Position numbers and translations under genes: made by a program
Source of the DNA: an uncultured Verrucomicrobiales bacterium
GTDB lineage: Bacteria > Verrucomicrobiota > Verrucomicrobiae > Limisphaerales > CANJSG01
Direction of reading: 5' to 3'
NCBI GenBank assembly: GCA_946480965.1
Contig: CAMLMI010000086.1
Span: forward strand, 1 to 14,790
Length of the DNA: 14,790 bases
Notes under the pieces: generated by a model
The model's database searches: none
What the model was told of the DNA's origin: nothing
Seen by the model: only the letters and a program-made list of their open reading frames with translations
Shown here: positions 1 through 7,706 of the stretch, one piece after another
Position numbering within the stretch: position 1 is the first letter of the stretch
How the letters are laid out: each line of letters starts with the position of its first letter

Positions 1-1126
<1,126 letters not shown>

Positions 1127-1202
1127 TCACGGCGGTTCGTCTGCGGGGAAAGGACGGAGGAAGAGCTTTTGCCAAGCGGACCAAGCCAACGGTGGCCGTC
1201 CG

Positions 1203-1326
1203 CCAAGACCCTTCCTTCGCCGGCATTACCCGGTGCAGGTTCGACGGGTCGCAAGCGCTCCCGCGCCTGCCTCTCAGCCTTCGTCCGATGCACCATGCCA
1301 CGGACCGGTTGGCTCCCCGGATTCGG
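1203..1326 (-). ncRNA. TPP riboswitch (THI element) controlling thiC
   Basis: The minus strand carries the conserved TPP aptamer parts in order. These are GGGGAGCC (about 1318-1311), a P3 stem GTCCG/CGGAC (1305-1301 with 1287-1283), the hallmark GGCTGAGAGG, and a P3a hairpin GCAGGCGC/GCGCTTGC closed by a GGGA tetraloop. Then come ACCCGTCGAACCTG, CCGGGTAATGCCGGCGAAGG and the closing GGGT. The CTGAGA and TAATGCC-GCGAAGG blocks bind the pyrimidine and pyrophosphate ends of TPP in known riboswitches. The element sits directly upstream of thiC in the same direction. P1 pairing at the outer ends is imperfect by eye, so the exact borders are approximate. Confidence 0.93.
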
Positions 1327-1330
1327 CGGC

Positions 1331-1358
1331 ATGATGCGGCCGGAGGATTGGAGGTCAA
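1331..1358 (-). promoter_or_regulatory. Candidate sigma-70-type promoter for the thiC transcript
   Basis: On the minus strand TTGACC (1358-1353) is followed after 16 bases by CATCAT (1336-1331). The -35 box is good and the -10 box is weak. The predicted transcription start, near 1325, falls exactly at the 5' end of the TPP riboswitch, which supports the assignment. No other promoter-like pair was obvious between gspB and the riboswitch. Confidence 0.4.
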
Positions 1359-1476
1359 GTTGGGGGTTGGCAGGAATGGAAACGGGAACCGCCGCCCCGG
1401 ACTCTCAGCGAATGGCTTGCGAGGAGGAGCTTGGAACCGACCTTTCGCGGAGAAGGAGCGCCGGATCGGGGAAGCC

Positions 1477-1513
1477 GGCCTGAAGCGCATTCGGAACCAA
1501 TGCGGCTCAGGCC
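1477..1513 (-). terminator. Strong hairpin downstream of gspB, possible terminator
   Basis: Arms 1477-1491 and 1499-1513 pair at 13 of 15 positions around a 7-base loop, starting about 36 bases beyond the gspB stop codon. It is the most stable dyad between gspB and thiC and lies where a transcript end is expected. The T-run on the minus strand (about 1518-1514) lies before the hairpin rather than after it. Classical Rho-independent function is therefore doubtful; it may instead protect the 3' end or assist Rho-dependent termination. Confidence 0.4.
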
Positions 1514-1548
1514 AAAAACTTGATCAACTCGGAAGACCGTCTCCCGGC

Positions 1549-2184
1549 TCAACGCAGTTCCAACGTCTCGCGGCGACCGGCACGTTCGACCACGACGTGG
1601 CTGCGCTGGATCTCCAGCAGGCGGACTCCCTGGAAGGATTCGCCGATTTCCAGGGTTCGGCCGTTGAGGATCGCGGTCGGATTCTTCAGGCGGAAGAAGA
1701 TGGCCTGGAGTTTGACCTCCACCGGGGCCGCTTCGGTCACGACAGGAGGAACCACCGGGTCGGCCGCGGGTGCGGGAGCTTTCGCGACCGGAGTCCCTAC
1801 CTGGACGGGCCCGGCTGCAATGGCCTGGCTGATGGGATCAAGGCGCGGTGCTTCCACCGGGGCCTGAGCCGCGACGACCGGGGCGGCTTCGACCGGGGTT
1901 GCTACTGGAGCAGTCGCCGAGGCCGCTGGGGCCACGGGCGTTTCGGCCGCGACATTCTGGATGGGCACGGTCGGATCGGCGGATGGGTCGGCTTGTTGCC
2001 ATTTCCAGAAGAAGAATCCACTGGCCACGACCAAACCCACCACGACCACGGGCATGATCCAACGGCCGGAGCCTCGGGAAGGGGCGGACGTTTCCGGCAC
2101 GGCGACCATGGGTGCGCCGGGCGCGGGCGCGGCGGGCGGCGGGTTCTGGCCGGCTTTCTTGAGGGCGTCGTTGATCAGGCTCAT
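1549..2184 (-). CDS. gspB: GspB-like type II secretion accessory protein
   Basis: The protein has 211 residues. It has the short N-terminal segment MSLINDALKKAG typical of GspB-like proteins, and a single membrane helix at about 43-60 (IMPVVVVGLVVASGFFFWKW). An Ala/Pro/Val-rich periplasmic linker follows from about 65 to 155, then a C-terminal domain at about 156-211. That domain (LQAIFFRLKNPTAILNGRTL, then VVVERAGRRETLEL) resembles the T2SS GspB domain. GspB works with the GspA ATPase to place the secretin in the cell envelope. The ATG at 2184 overlaps the gspA stop by 4 bp (ATGA) and has a good Shine-Dalgarno AAGGA 8 bases upstream. A longer reading from 2274 adds 30 residues inside gspA and is rejected. 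The domain call is from pattern only; an ExeB/PulB-like or pilus-assembly role is the alternative. Confidence 0.8.
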   Translation of the reverse strand: MSLINDALKKAGQNPPPAAPAPGAPMVAVPETSAPSRGSGRWIMPVVVVGLVVASGFFFWKWQQADPSADPTVPIQNVAAETPVAPAASATAPVATPVEAAPVVAAQAPVEAPRLDPISQAIAAGPVQVGTPVAKAPAPAADPVVPPVVTEAAPVEVKLQAIFFRLKNPTAILNGRTLEIGESFQGVRLLEIQRSHVVVERAGRRETLELR

Positions 2185-2993
2185 GCGATGTTTCCTTCCA
2201 GCTCGCGGATGGCGCGGCCGACCATGTTGAAGTCGATCCGGCGCGCCTGTTCGACAAAGCCCGCGAGGAGGCATTTGTCGCCCAGGGCATTGACGAGGCG
2301 GGGAATGCCCTGGCTGTAGCGGTGCAGCCGCCAGAGCGCTGCGGTGCTGAACTGCGGCGCGCCGCGCGAACCGGCCACCGTCAGCCGATGCGCGATGTAG
2401 TGGCCGAGCTCACTGAAGCGCAGCGCACGCAGATGGTAGCGGACGGTGATGCGCTGGCGGAGCTGGCGGAGATTGTGGGCATCCAGCCGGTCGCGCAGTT
2501 CGGGCTGCCCCATGAGCACGATCTGGAGGAGCTTCCGGTCGTCGGTCTCCAGATTGGAGAGGAGGCGGACCTGCTCCAGCAGGTCATCGGTCAGATCCTG
2601 GGCTTCGTCGATGATCAGGACGGACTCCCGGTTCTTGGCCATCTGGTCGAGGAGGAAGGCGTTGATGCGGGCGATGGTTTCCAGGCGGTCGCAGCCCTTC
2701 ACGTCGAGGCCGAACTCCATCGCGATGGCCTTCATCAGGCTGTCGGGGTCGAGCACGGGATTGAGGATCAGGGCGGTGGAGAAGGAGTCGCCCAGCTCGT
2801 TCAAGAGCGCGCGGCAGAGCGTCGTCTTGCCCGCGCCGACCTCGCCGGTGAGCTGCACGAAGCCCTTCCGCTCGCGGATGCCGTAGAGCAGGTGGTTGAA
2901 GGCCTCGCGATGCTTGTCGCTGAAGAACAGGAACCGGGGGTTCGGCGTGATCGCGAACGGCGGTTCCTTCAATCCGTAGAATTCCAGATACAC
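2181..2993 (-). CDS. gspA: ExeA/GspA-family AAA ATPase
   Basis: From the GTG at 2993 the protein has 270 residues and starts V(M)YLEFYGLKEPPF, the exact N-terminus expected for ExeA/GspA proteins. It has a Walker A motif GEVGAGKTT (50-58), Walker B VLIIDEAQDL (125-134), a sensor-like stretch IVLMGQPELRDRL (158-170), and the family signature LRQRITVRYHLRAL with SQGIPRLVNALGDKCLLAG near the end. ExeA-type ATPases bind peptidoglycan-linked partners and drive secretin assembly. This version lacks the long C-terminal membrane and peptidoglycan-binding part, so it is the short form. An in-frame ATG at 3044 would add 17 basic residues, and neither start has a clear ribosome site. It is translationally coupled to gspB through ATGA. 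An MSHA-pilus (MshM-like) role is possible instead of type II secretion. Confidence 0.88.
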   Translation of the reverse strand: MYLEFYGLKEPPFAITPNPRFLFFSDKHREAFNHLLYGIRERKGFVQLTGEVGAGKTTLCRALLNELGDSFSTALILNPVLDPDSLMKAIAMEFGLDVKGCDRLETIARINAFLLDQMAKNRESVLIIDEAQDLTDDLLEQVRLLSNLETDDRKLLQIVLMGQPELRDRLDAHNLRQLRQRITVRYHLRALRFSELGHYIAHRLTVAGSRGAPQFSTAALWRLHRYSQGIPRLVNALGDKCLLAGFVEQARRIDFNMVGRAIRELEGNIA

Positions 2994-3010
2994 GGCTGTA
3001 GTTGGCTTGC

Positions 3011-3025
3011 GGACGGCTCCCGTCC
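3011..3025 (-). repeat. Small perfect hairpin just upstream of the gspA GTG start
   Basis: GGACGG and CCGTCC (6 bp) flank a 3-base loop, ending 17 bases before the proposed GTG start. If the upstream ATG at 3044 is used, the hairpin lies inside the coding region. It could affect initiation, but nothing in the sequence proves a role. Confidence 0.3.
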
Positions 3026-3175
3026 TGGCTTTCCGGCCCGTCATCGGCCCCGCACGGCCGACGCCCCCGATCCGGGAGCAGGTCCACCGTCCGTCATCGG
3101 TCCGGGCAAAAACCGGCTTGAGTGGACGCGGGATGTTCCCCGCCCATCTCGCGCCGAGGCAAGGGCAGAAACGCG

Positions 3176-3209
3176 AAGCCCCCGGATTCCGTGAAGAAAC
3201 CGGGGGCTT
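3176..3209 (-). terminator. Intrinsic-terminator-like hairpin after the 355-aa membrane protein gene
   Basis: AAGCCCCCGG (3176-3185) and CCGGGGGCTT (3200-3209) form a perfect 10-bp stem with a 14-base loop, beginning 24 bases after the stop codon of the gene ending at 3234. On the minus strand the sequence after the stem is CGCGTTTCTG, a weak U-tract. The position and stem strength make it the best terminator candidate in the window. It implies that gspA-gspB has its own promoter between 2994 and 3175. Confidence 0.65.
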
Positions 3210-3233
3210 GGAGTCCGGCCCAAGCGGGACGGG

Positions 3234-4301
3234 TCAGGAGTCCAGCGGCTGGATGCGGACTTCCTGGATCTCCATGAAGGGGATCGTCTCGTCGGCCGTC
3301 GCGTCGCCCTTGAAGACCTGGAGGACCAGTTGCGACTGGTCGATGCTGGTGATGCGTTTGCCGACGAATTCGCCGCGCAACGCCTTGATCACCACCACGA
3401 GATCCTTGTCCTCATCACGCGGCACGGCGCGGAAGAAGCCGGGCATCTTGGTCTCGAAGAACCGGCGGTTGAAGATGAACTTGCCCTTCTCGAAGACCTG
3501 CACCTGCGAAGGAGCGGCGGTGCTGGCGGCGGAAGGAGCCGTCGCAGGAGCAGCGGCGGCGGCTCCACCGGCGGTTCCGGCCAGGCCGATGTCGCTCGCG
3601 CCGGAGCCCATCGTGATCGTGGGGGCGTGGCCTTTCTTTTTCGTGACCGTCTGTGGAGGAGGCACAGCGACCGAGCCGGGAGCGGGAGCGGAGGAGGAGG
3701 CTTCAGCCGGAGCGGCTTCGGCGGGAGGAACCTCGGTTTCCTCCGGCTCTTCCGGCGGCGGAGGAGCAGCCTTGGTCGGGATGAAGGCGAAGACCAGCGG
3801 TCCGATGATCGGCACCAGGCCGAGACCGATACCCATGCCGATGGATTGGTTGCGGAAGATCGCCAACTCGCATCCGGCCCAAATGTTCGCAGCGTAGGCC
3901 AAGGCGATCAGCAGCAAACCCAAGGGGCTGGAGAAAAGGGCGAACAGGCCCTTGGTGCCGGCCGGACGCGCGGGCACGACGTCGGGCTCCTTGACCACGA
4001 TTTGCCGCAACAGCTCCTGCTCGCGCACCCAGTCCTCGATGAACGGCTCGACGAAGGCGCGGTCCTTGGGAGTCTTGGCCTCTTCGGCCAGTTGCTTGAG
4101 GGAATCCTGGGTGAAGCGCGCCCAAGGCACCCGGGGATTCAGCCCCGCCGTGTCGCGGAGGATCAGGCCCGTTTCGCCATAGGCCACCGGTTCCCCGGTG
4201 GCGGTCGAACCGTCGGTCAGCCGGTAGGTTCCCGCCTGGACCGGCAGGAGGCATGCGGCCGCCACAAACAAACACATCAAGACGAGGCGAATGGGTTGCA
4301 T
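3234..4301 (-). CDS. Unknown exported/membrane protein with Ala/Pro-rich linker
   Basis: I do not recognise this 355-residue protein. Residues 1-23 form a signal peptide or first membrane helix (MQPIRLVLMCLFVAAACLLP, then VQA before GTYRL). Residues 24-75 look like a small beta-rich domain (LTDGSTATGEPVAYGETG, RVPWARFTQDSLKQL). Two hydrophobic stretches follow at about 119-148 and 153-175 and could span the membrane. From 178 to 268 it is a low-complexity Ala/Pro/Glu-rich linker. A compact C-terminal domain spans 269-355 (FNRRFFETKMPGFFRAVPRD, LVVVIKALRGEFVGKRITSI, IPFMEIQEVRI). The start at 4301 was chosen because the signal peptide begins there; longer in-frame readings enter low-complexity DNA and the next gene. 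No Shine-Dalgarno sequence is seen. A terminator follows it, so it may be a single-gene unit. Confidence 0.8.
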   Translation of the reverse strand: MQPIRLVLMCLFVAAACLLPVQAGTYRLTDGSTATGEPVAYGETGLILRDTAGLNPRVPWARFTQDSLKQLAEEAKTPKDRAFVEPFIEDWVREQELLRQIVVKEPDVVPARPAGTKGLFALFSSPLGLLLIALAYAANIWAGCELAIFRNQSIGMGIGLGLVPIIGPLVFAFIPTKAAPPPPEEPEETEVPPAEAAPAEASSSAPAPGSVAVPPPQTVTKKKGHAPTITMGSGASDIGLAGTAGGAAAAAPATAPSAASTAAPSQVQVFEKGKFIFNRRFFETKMPGFFRAVPRDEDKDLVVVIKALRGEFVGKRITSIDQSQLVLQVFKGDATADETIPFMEIQEVRIQPLDS

Positions 4302-4398
4302 GTTTCGGGTGTGCTTAACAGAGCACATGGTCCAGCGGAAGAGGTTTTTCCACGCACGGTGGTTTGGTCCTGAATCGTTCCCTTCCGGTCCTGCTTCG

Positions 4399-4491
4399 CT
4401 CCTCCTCTTCGTCTTCCTCCTCCGCTTCTTCCGGAGATTTTGGCCGATGAACCGGGACGAGGAGGCAGAGGAGGACGAAGACGAGGAGGAG
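4399..4491. repeat. Imperfect polypyrimidine/polypurine inverted repeat
   Basis: The gap between the glycosyltransferase gene and the 355-aa gene holds a pyrimidine-only-like arm rich in CTCCT and CTTC (4399-4420). A matching purine-rich arm rich in GAGGA and GACGAAGA lies about 47 bases away (about 4468-4491). The arms can pair over roughly 20 bases with a small bulge. It may act as a terminator or structured leader, or simply be low-complexity sequence. Confidence 0.45.
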
Positions 4492-4500
4492 TCTCGGCGA

Positions 4501-5364
4501 TCAGGAGGCGCTCGTGTTGGCCGCTTGCTGGAGCTGTTCGGGAGTGGCGCGGCGGTCCCGGACCGGAACCGGGGCACGGAGACGGCGATACAGCCAGATC
4601 TCCAGCGGACGCAGCCAGCGGAGTTTCTTGTAGAGCGGCGAGTAGATCAGCCGCAGGCGAACCACGGAGAGAAACATCGTCAGCGAGGAGCGGAAGAGAC
4701 TGCTCGTGACCTTCGAGCCCATCTTGTCGGCCCATTCGGTGGGCACCTCCTTGACGGTGAATCCGGCGCGCTTGAGCGAGTAGAGCAGGTTCACGTCGAA
4801 GGACAGATCCGCGACGCTGAGCTGGGGATGGACCTCCAGGATGGCGGCGCGGCGAAAGACCTTGGCCGGGCATTGCGTGTCCTTGATGCCCATGCCGAAG
4901 AGCGTCTGCACGATGGCGTGGAAGCAACGGCTGGTGAACCGGCGCACCCAGGTCTGGCTCTGGAGCAGGACCGACTCGGGCAACCACCGCGAACCGATCA
5001 CGCAGTCCACGCCCGTGCATTGCCGGACGATCTGGTGGAAGGCCTGGGGCGAAGTGGCCCCGTCCGCATCCACGTAGCCGACGAGGTCGGCCAACGGGGC
5101 GAGCTGCAACCCTTCGATCAAAGCACCGCCCTTGCCGATGGGTTCCTTGAACTCCAGCGCACCGACGGAGAAGAACTCCTTGGCCACCTCGCGCACGACG
5201 CCGAGGGTGTTGTCCCGGCAGCCATTGAGCACGACGATCAGCTTGAACGGCCCCCGGTAGTGGTCGCGGTAGTAGGTGGCGAACTCGCGCAACACCGGAC
5301 CGATCCGCTGCTCCTCGTTGTAGGCAGGGATCAGGATCAACAGGGACGGCTCGGGGACGGTCAC
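4501..5364 (-). CDS. Family 2 glycosyltransferase, DPM1/ALG5-like
   Basis: This 287-residue GT-A fold enzyme should move a sugar from a nucleotide donor to a lipid phosphate or similar acceptor at the inner face of the membrane. Motifs seen are LILIPAYNEEQRI (9-21, donor-site start), VVLNGCRDNT (44-53), GKGGALIEG (77-85), the DxD-type metal motif VDADGA (98-103), CVIGSRW (121-127), and KDTQCPAKVFRR (161-172), which is typical of dolichol- and polyprenyl-phosphate glycosyltransferases. The C-terminus is basic with amphipathic stretches (about 225-265) but has no clear pair of membrane helices. The start is a GTG at 5364; no Shine-Dalgarno sequence is visible. The donor sugar and acceptor cannot be told from sequence. 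It lies 129 bases downstream of the STAS gene in the same direction and may be cotranscribed. Confidence 0.88.
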   Translation of the reverse strand: MTVPEPSLLILIPAYNEEQRIGPVLREFATYYRDHYRGPFKLIVVLNGCRDNTLGVVREVAKEFFSVGALEFKEPIGKGGALIEGLQLAPLADLVGYVDADGATSPQAFHQIVRQCTGVDCVIGSRWLPESVLLQSQTWVRRFTSRCFHAIVQTLFGMGIKDTQCPAKVFRRAAILEVHPQLSVADLSFDVNLLYSLKRAGFTVKEVPTEWADKMGSKVTSSLFRSSLTMFLSVVRLRLIYSPLYKKLRWLRPLEIWLYRRLRAPVPVRDRRATPEQLQQAANTSAS

Positions 5365-5395
5365 GCGGAACGAGTAAAGGAATCCCCCACGCCGC

Positions 5396-5411
5396 GCAAT
5401 CGGAGGATTGC
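5396..5411. repeat. Short perfect dyad upstream of the glycosyltransferase gene
   Basis: GCAATC and GATTGC form a 6-bp perfect dyad around 4 bases, 31 bases upstream of the glycosyltransferase start. It could be the end of the STAS transcript or an operator. No T-run follows it on the minus strand. Confidence 0.25.
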
Positions 5412-5493
5412 CGCAAACCGCACGAACCGGGAGAAGCCGCTCCGCGTGCCCAAGGGCGCGGCATCGCCGAGGGCAACGTCCGCGTTCCTGTTG

Positions 5494-5823
5494 CTACGCC
5501 CCGCCTTCCAGCACGACCTGGACCTGCTGGTCCAGGCGGGTGAAGACGAAGGTGCGGTGGATGGTCTTGCTCGTGATGCGGGCCAGCACGGCGCAGCCCC
5601 GGGCCTTGACCGCCTTGACGATGGCGACCACGAGGTTCAGGCCGGCGGAGTCGATGACCTTGGCGCGGGTCAGGTCGATCTCCAGGCGGTCCCACGTGGC
5701 GCGCTTCACGCCGTCGGAGTTCATCACCTGGAGGAAGTTCGCGCGGACGGTCTCGGCGGTGGTGCTGAGGATGTCGCCGTCCACGACGACGACGAGCGAG
5801 TTGTTGCGGAGCTGGTGTTTCAT
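5494..5823 (-). CDS. STAS-domain anti-anti-sigma factor
   Basis: The protein has 109 residues and is a single STAS domain. A beta-rich start (NSLVVVVDGDILSTTAETVR) is followed by LEIDLTRAKVIDSAGLNLVV, with the canonical phospho-site D58-S59 in the DSAGL loop, and then AIVKAVKARGCAVLARI. Such proteins bind an anti-sigma or other target when unphosphorylated and are released by phosphorylation of the serine. The ATG overlaps the stop of the upstream REC-PP2C-kinase gene by 4 bp (ATGA) and lacks its own Shine-Dalgarno sequence, so translation is probably coupled and the two proteins made in fixed ratio. The upstream protein carries both the kinase and the phosphatase needed to modify S59. No sigma factor gene is in the window, so the final target is unknown. 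Confidence 0.9.
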   Translation of the reverse strand: MKHQLRNNSLVVVVDGDILSTTAETVRANFLQVMNSDGVKRATWDRLEIDLTRAKVIDSAGLNLVVAIVKAVKARGCAVLARITSKTIHRTFVFTRLDQQVQVVLEGGA

Positions 5824-7475
5824 GGCGGGGATACGGCGGAGGATTCAGGCGTGAGCGGCATCTCGAAGTGGAGCGTCGCACCGTTGCGTTCGGTGCGGAA
5901 CGTCTCGGTCATCGAGTTCAGGAAAAGGAGCCCGCGGTGTTCGGTGAGCAGCTCGGATTCGGCCCGGGCGGCGTAGGTGCGCCAGTCGAAGGCGTGCCCT
6001 TCCCCGGGATCGTCCACACGGAAGCGCAGCCGCCGGCCGGTCTCGTCCAGCACGGCCTGGACGGTGCAGCTCCGGGAGGATTCTCGGCCGCAGCCGTGCA
6101 GGATGGCGTTGAGCACGGCCTCGCGCAGGCAGATCAGGATCTCGTTCATCCGGTCGTCCGCCAGCGCAGGCAGGGACCGGCGCAGGCTGCGTTCCCAGGT
6201 GGCCTGGATCGCGTCGATGTCCAGGGCCTCGCCGCCGTGGTAGCGGCCCATCAGGACCGGGCGGGCCCGGGGCAGGCTCCCGTCCACGCCGATGGGCAGG
6301 CTGAAGAGCAGGATGTCGTCCTCCGCCTGGTCGCGCTCCGCGAAGGGTCGGCCGTCGCGGGTGGCGACAAGGATCTCCCAGGCCAGAGTCCAAGGGGTGA
6401 TGCCGAGCAGCCCGGCCAGTTCCTCCAGCCCGTCCGTCCACACCACCAGCCAACCGCCCTGGGCGACCGGCACCGTGGCCTCTTCGCTGGCCAGATGCTC
6501 GAACCACCCGAGCGGGCAGCCGCCGCCGCTGTGGCAGGAGTCGATCCAGCCGTCCGGCCGGAGCAGGAAGGCCCCGGGCGCGCCGTGGTTCTGCACGCCG
6601 ATGGAGCCGGCGCGGCGGTCGAGGGTCAATGCGGTCAGCGCGATGGAGAGCGGCACTTCGTCGAGACTCCCCTGCTGGAGCCATTCGCAGGCGAGGAATT
6701 GGTTGAACCGCTCCAGCACTTCGGCCGCCGGGGAGCCCCGGCAGACCATGCCCCGGAGCATGCCCTGGAAATAGGCGGAGATGAATGCGGCCCGTAGGTC
6801 GTGGCCCGAGACGTCCGCGAGCACGACGAGCGAGCGGCCGTCCGGCATGGGCAGGACGCTCACGAAATCACCCCCCGCCCCGCTCAACGGCAGGTGCGAG
6901 ACCAGCGTCCCGGGGGGCATCGGATCGCCCTGGGTCAGGAGGGCGCGGAGCTGGATCTCGCCGACCTCCCGCGCGGATTTCTCGATGCGCCCGAGCTCGC
7001 GCCGCCGCCGGGTGCGCTCGATGGCCCGGGCCAGGGCCGCCTCCAGTTCCTTCAGCTGGACCGGCTTCTCCAGGAAATCCACCGCGCCGCTGCGGAGGCT
7101 GCTGGCCACGCTGTCCTTGCGGCCCGCCGCGCTCACCACGATCGCGGCGAGGGTGCCGTCGTGCCGCTGCAGCCATTCGATCAGCTCCGCGCCGGTGCCG
7201 CCCGGCATCTCGAAGTCCGTCAGCACGCCGTCGAACGGCGCGCTTCCCGGGGCGCACAGGATCTCCTTGGCCTCGGCCACGCTCCGCGCGAGGGAGACCT
7301 CGTAGCCGCGTTTGCCGAGATGGAGCCGGTGGACGCGCAGCGCCACCTCGTCGTCGTCCACCACGAGGATGCGCCGCGCCTGCGCCCGTTTCGGGGCGGG
7401 CGTCGCGGGCTCTGCGTCCAGGCCGGGCAGCCGGACCGGACGCTTCTCGGTCTCTTCGCGGGAGTTCACGGGCAT
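5820..7475 (-). CDS. Response regulator fused to PP2C phosphatase and RsbW-like serine kinase (HsbR-like)
   Basis: The protein has 551 residues and three modules. A receiver domain covers about 34-155, with acidic residues in VVDDDE (40-42), phospho-acceptor D87 in LTDFEMPGG, S115, and K137 in EKP. A PP2C/SpoIIE phosphatase covers about 190-395, with metal ligands in GGDF (D203), LADVSGHD (D221), WTDGLEE (D348) and AEDDILL (D386/D387). An RsbW/SpoIIAB-type HATPase covers about 410-540, with N-box REAVLNAILHG (E452, N456), VDDPGEG (D489) and the GLLFLN segment. It can in principle phosphorylate and dephosphorylate the STAS protein encoded next, with phosphorylation of D87 setting the balance. 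This is the layout of Pseudomonas HsbR and Shewanella CrsR. The start at 7475 follows GGAG at short spacing; the reading frame stays open far upstream, but only as antisense to the divergent gene. Confidence 0.93.
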   Translation of the reverse strand: MPVNSREETEKRPVRLPGLDAEPATPAPKRAQARRILVVDDDEVALRVHRLHLGKRGYEVSLARSVAEAKEILCAPGSAPFDGVLTDFEMPGGTGAELIEWLQRHDGTLAAIVVSAAGRKDSVASSLRSGAVDFLEKPVQLKELEAALARAIERTRRRRELGRIEKSAREVGEIQLRALLTQGDPMPPGTLVSHLPLSGAGGDFVSVLPMPDGRSLVVLADVSGHDLRAAFISAYFQGMLRGMVCRGSPAAEVLERFNQFLACEWLQQGSLDEVPLSIALTALTLDRRAGSIGVQNHGAPGAFLLRPDGWIDSCHSGGGCPLGWFEHLASEEATVPVAQGGWLVVWTDGLEELAGLLGITPWTLAWEILVATRDGRPFAERDQAEDDILLFSLPIGVDGSLPRARPVLMGRYHGGEALDIDAIQATWERSLRRSLPALADDRMNEILICLREAVLNAILHGCGRESSRSCTVQAVLDETGRRLRFRVDDPGEGHAFDWRTYAARAESELLTEHRGLLFLNSMTETFRTERNGATLHFEMPLTPESSAVSPP

Positions 7476-7706
7476 GGGCTCCGGCGGATTCCGGGAGCGC
7501 TGTTGGAACGGTATAACGGCGGGAACGTGTCGCGGCTTGATGCCCCCGTCCCGGTTCTTCCGGAAAACTCCGGGCTCAAGGCCGCATCTCCCCGTGTCGA
7601 TACCTTCCCGTGCGCCGCGCATCCGGCGATGGAACCCGGATGCTGTCCGGCCGTTCGGAGGGCCTTCGGGGACAACCGCCGACCGGAATGGACGCACGAA
7701 AAGGCG
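7476..7706. promoter_or_regulatory. Divergent regulatory region between the partner switch and chemosensory operon
   Basis: These 231 bases must hold promoters in both directions. On the minus strand TTATAC (7516-7511) lies 36 bases before the 7475 start and could be a -10 box, but no matching -35 box is seen. A perfect 8-bp dyad, GCATCCGG (7619-7626) and CCGGATGC (7636-7643) with a 9-base spacer, lies 64 bases before the plus-strand gene and could be an operator or leader hairpin. No clear plus-strand promoter was found. Confidence 0.45.

Noticed and set aside
4302..4577. Upstream extension of the 355-aa protein gene
   Set aside because: It encodes Ser- and Arg-runs from the purine/pyrimidine repeat and overlaps the glycosyltransferase C-terminus. 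The signal peptide starts at 4301.
6801..7706. N-terminal extension of the CheZ-like gene
   Set aside because: It is antisense to the receiver/PP2C domains and has no family signal. The ATG at 7707 has a Shine-Dalgarno sequence and opens the coiled coil.
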